Of a stretch of 50,415 bases of DNA, positions 50,244-50,415 are shown piece by piece. Position numbers and translations under genes: made by a program. The notes beneath the pieces were generated by a model, which had not been told where the DNA came from, did not search any database, and saw only the letters and a list, made by a program, of their open reading frames with translations. This DNA is from an uncultured Bacteroidales bacterium (GTDB lineage Bacteria; Bacteroidota; Bacteroidia; Bacteroidales; Paludibacteraceae). The stretch spans positions 1-50,415 of the forward strand of contig CAMNCW010000056.1 of assembly GCA_946534715.1 (NCBI GenBank), given 5' to 3'. Position 1 is the stretch's first letter, and each line of letters starts with the position of its first letter.

Positions 50244-50415
50244 ACAAAAGAGATAAAAATAAATAAAGCATCGTGGATCAATTTTCGTTCACAAAGAGCA
50301 AAAAAACGGCGAATTAAGCGAATTAAACGAATTATTTTTGTCGGATACGATCCGACGTCAATGAACAAAATACTTTTTCTCTTTTATTGTTCACGAATTT
50401 AACAAATTAAACTAA
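50244..50415. other. Gene-free end of the window with a decamer repeat and one hairpin
   Basis: GAATTAAGC, GAATTAAAC and GAATTA repeat near 50313-50334. GTCGGAT and ATCCGAC form a hairpin around ACG at 50340-50356. No gene or clear promoter is seen. Confidence 0.5.

Noticed and set aside
49978..50271. 97-codon frame on the minus strand at the window end
   Set aside because: It lies over the cloverleaf inverted repeats, has no promoter, and its composition follows the repeats. It is kept as a structured element rather than a gene.

Overview
The window reads as a chromosomal segment of an anaerobic, glycan-degrading member of the Bacteroidales (Bacteroidota). The evidence is the promoter style (TTTG, 20 bases, TAnnTTTG) found upstream of nearly every transcription unit, the lack of clear Shine-Dalgarno sites, a PorQ homologue of the type IX secretion system (T9SS), a MurF-alanine racemase fusion, the Bacteroidales families DUF4301 and DUF5063, and many secreted modular proteins with 'MKKIFT/MKKIL' signal peptides. 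No phage, transposase, integrase, CRISPR array or rRNA operon is seen.

Layout. 1-5.9 kb: two paralogous secreted fibronectin type III proteins. 6-11.9 kb: DUF4301 protein (minus), then a plus-strand run of N-acetylglucosamine kinase-like protein, family 2 glycosyltransferase, SpoIID/LytB protein and THUMP-like methyltransferase. 11.9-14.4 kb: a minus-strand FecE-type ABC ATPase and a MurF-Alr fusion whose MurF half is truncated. 14.4-15.1 kb: a gene-free region with three phased operator-like repeats, a promoter, a short repeat-filled transcript unit and a terminator. 15.1-20.5 kb: secreted pectinesterase, porQ, cmk, ispH. 20.5-26.1 kb: MalQ (minus), an LPG-synthase-like membrane protein (minus) and a helix-hairpin-helix/barrel protein (plus). 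26.1-28.0 kb: a tRNA with CAT anticodon and an OmpA-LysM protein. 28.0-33.7 kb: pta, ackA, a GH13 enzyme and a UbiA-type prenyltransferase. 33.7-37.2 kb: maf, topoisomerase subunit A and a 55-residue membrane protein (minus). 37.2-40.0 kb: dprA, vanZ-like, upp and a coiled-coil protein (minus). 40.1-42.9 kb: DUF5063, RNase D-like exonuclease, alkaline phosphatase. 43.0-49.9 kb: two paralogous secreted proteins built of carbohydrate-binding-like modules. The last 550 bases are gene-free and hold a cloverleaf-like inverted-repeat element.

How it fits together: MalQ, the cytoplasmic GH13 enzyme and the two large binding proteins suggest alpha-glucan use. Pta and AckA would make acetate and ATP. 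The pectinesterase and four other secreted proteins share a C-terminal block that could be a T9SS-type sorting signal, and PorQ lies directly behind the pectinesterase. No SusC/SusD pair is present, so this is not a complete polysaccharide utilisation locus.

The most unusual features are: (1) families of short tandem or palindromic repeats that sit at gene junctions, supply start and stop codons, and are also inserted in frame inside housekeeping genes; (2) three divergent promoter pairs whose -33 boxes are the two ends of one 16-bp (near-)palindrome with exactly 20 bases on each side; (3) the MurF deletion; (4) the orphan repeat transcript at 14.6 kb; (5) the shared C-terminal block.
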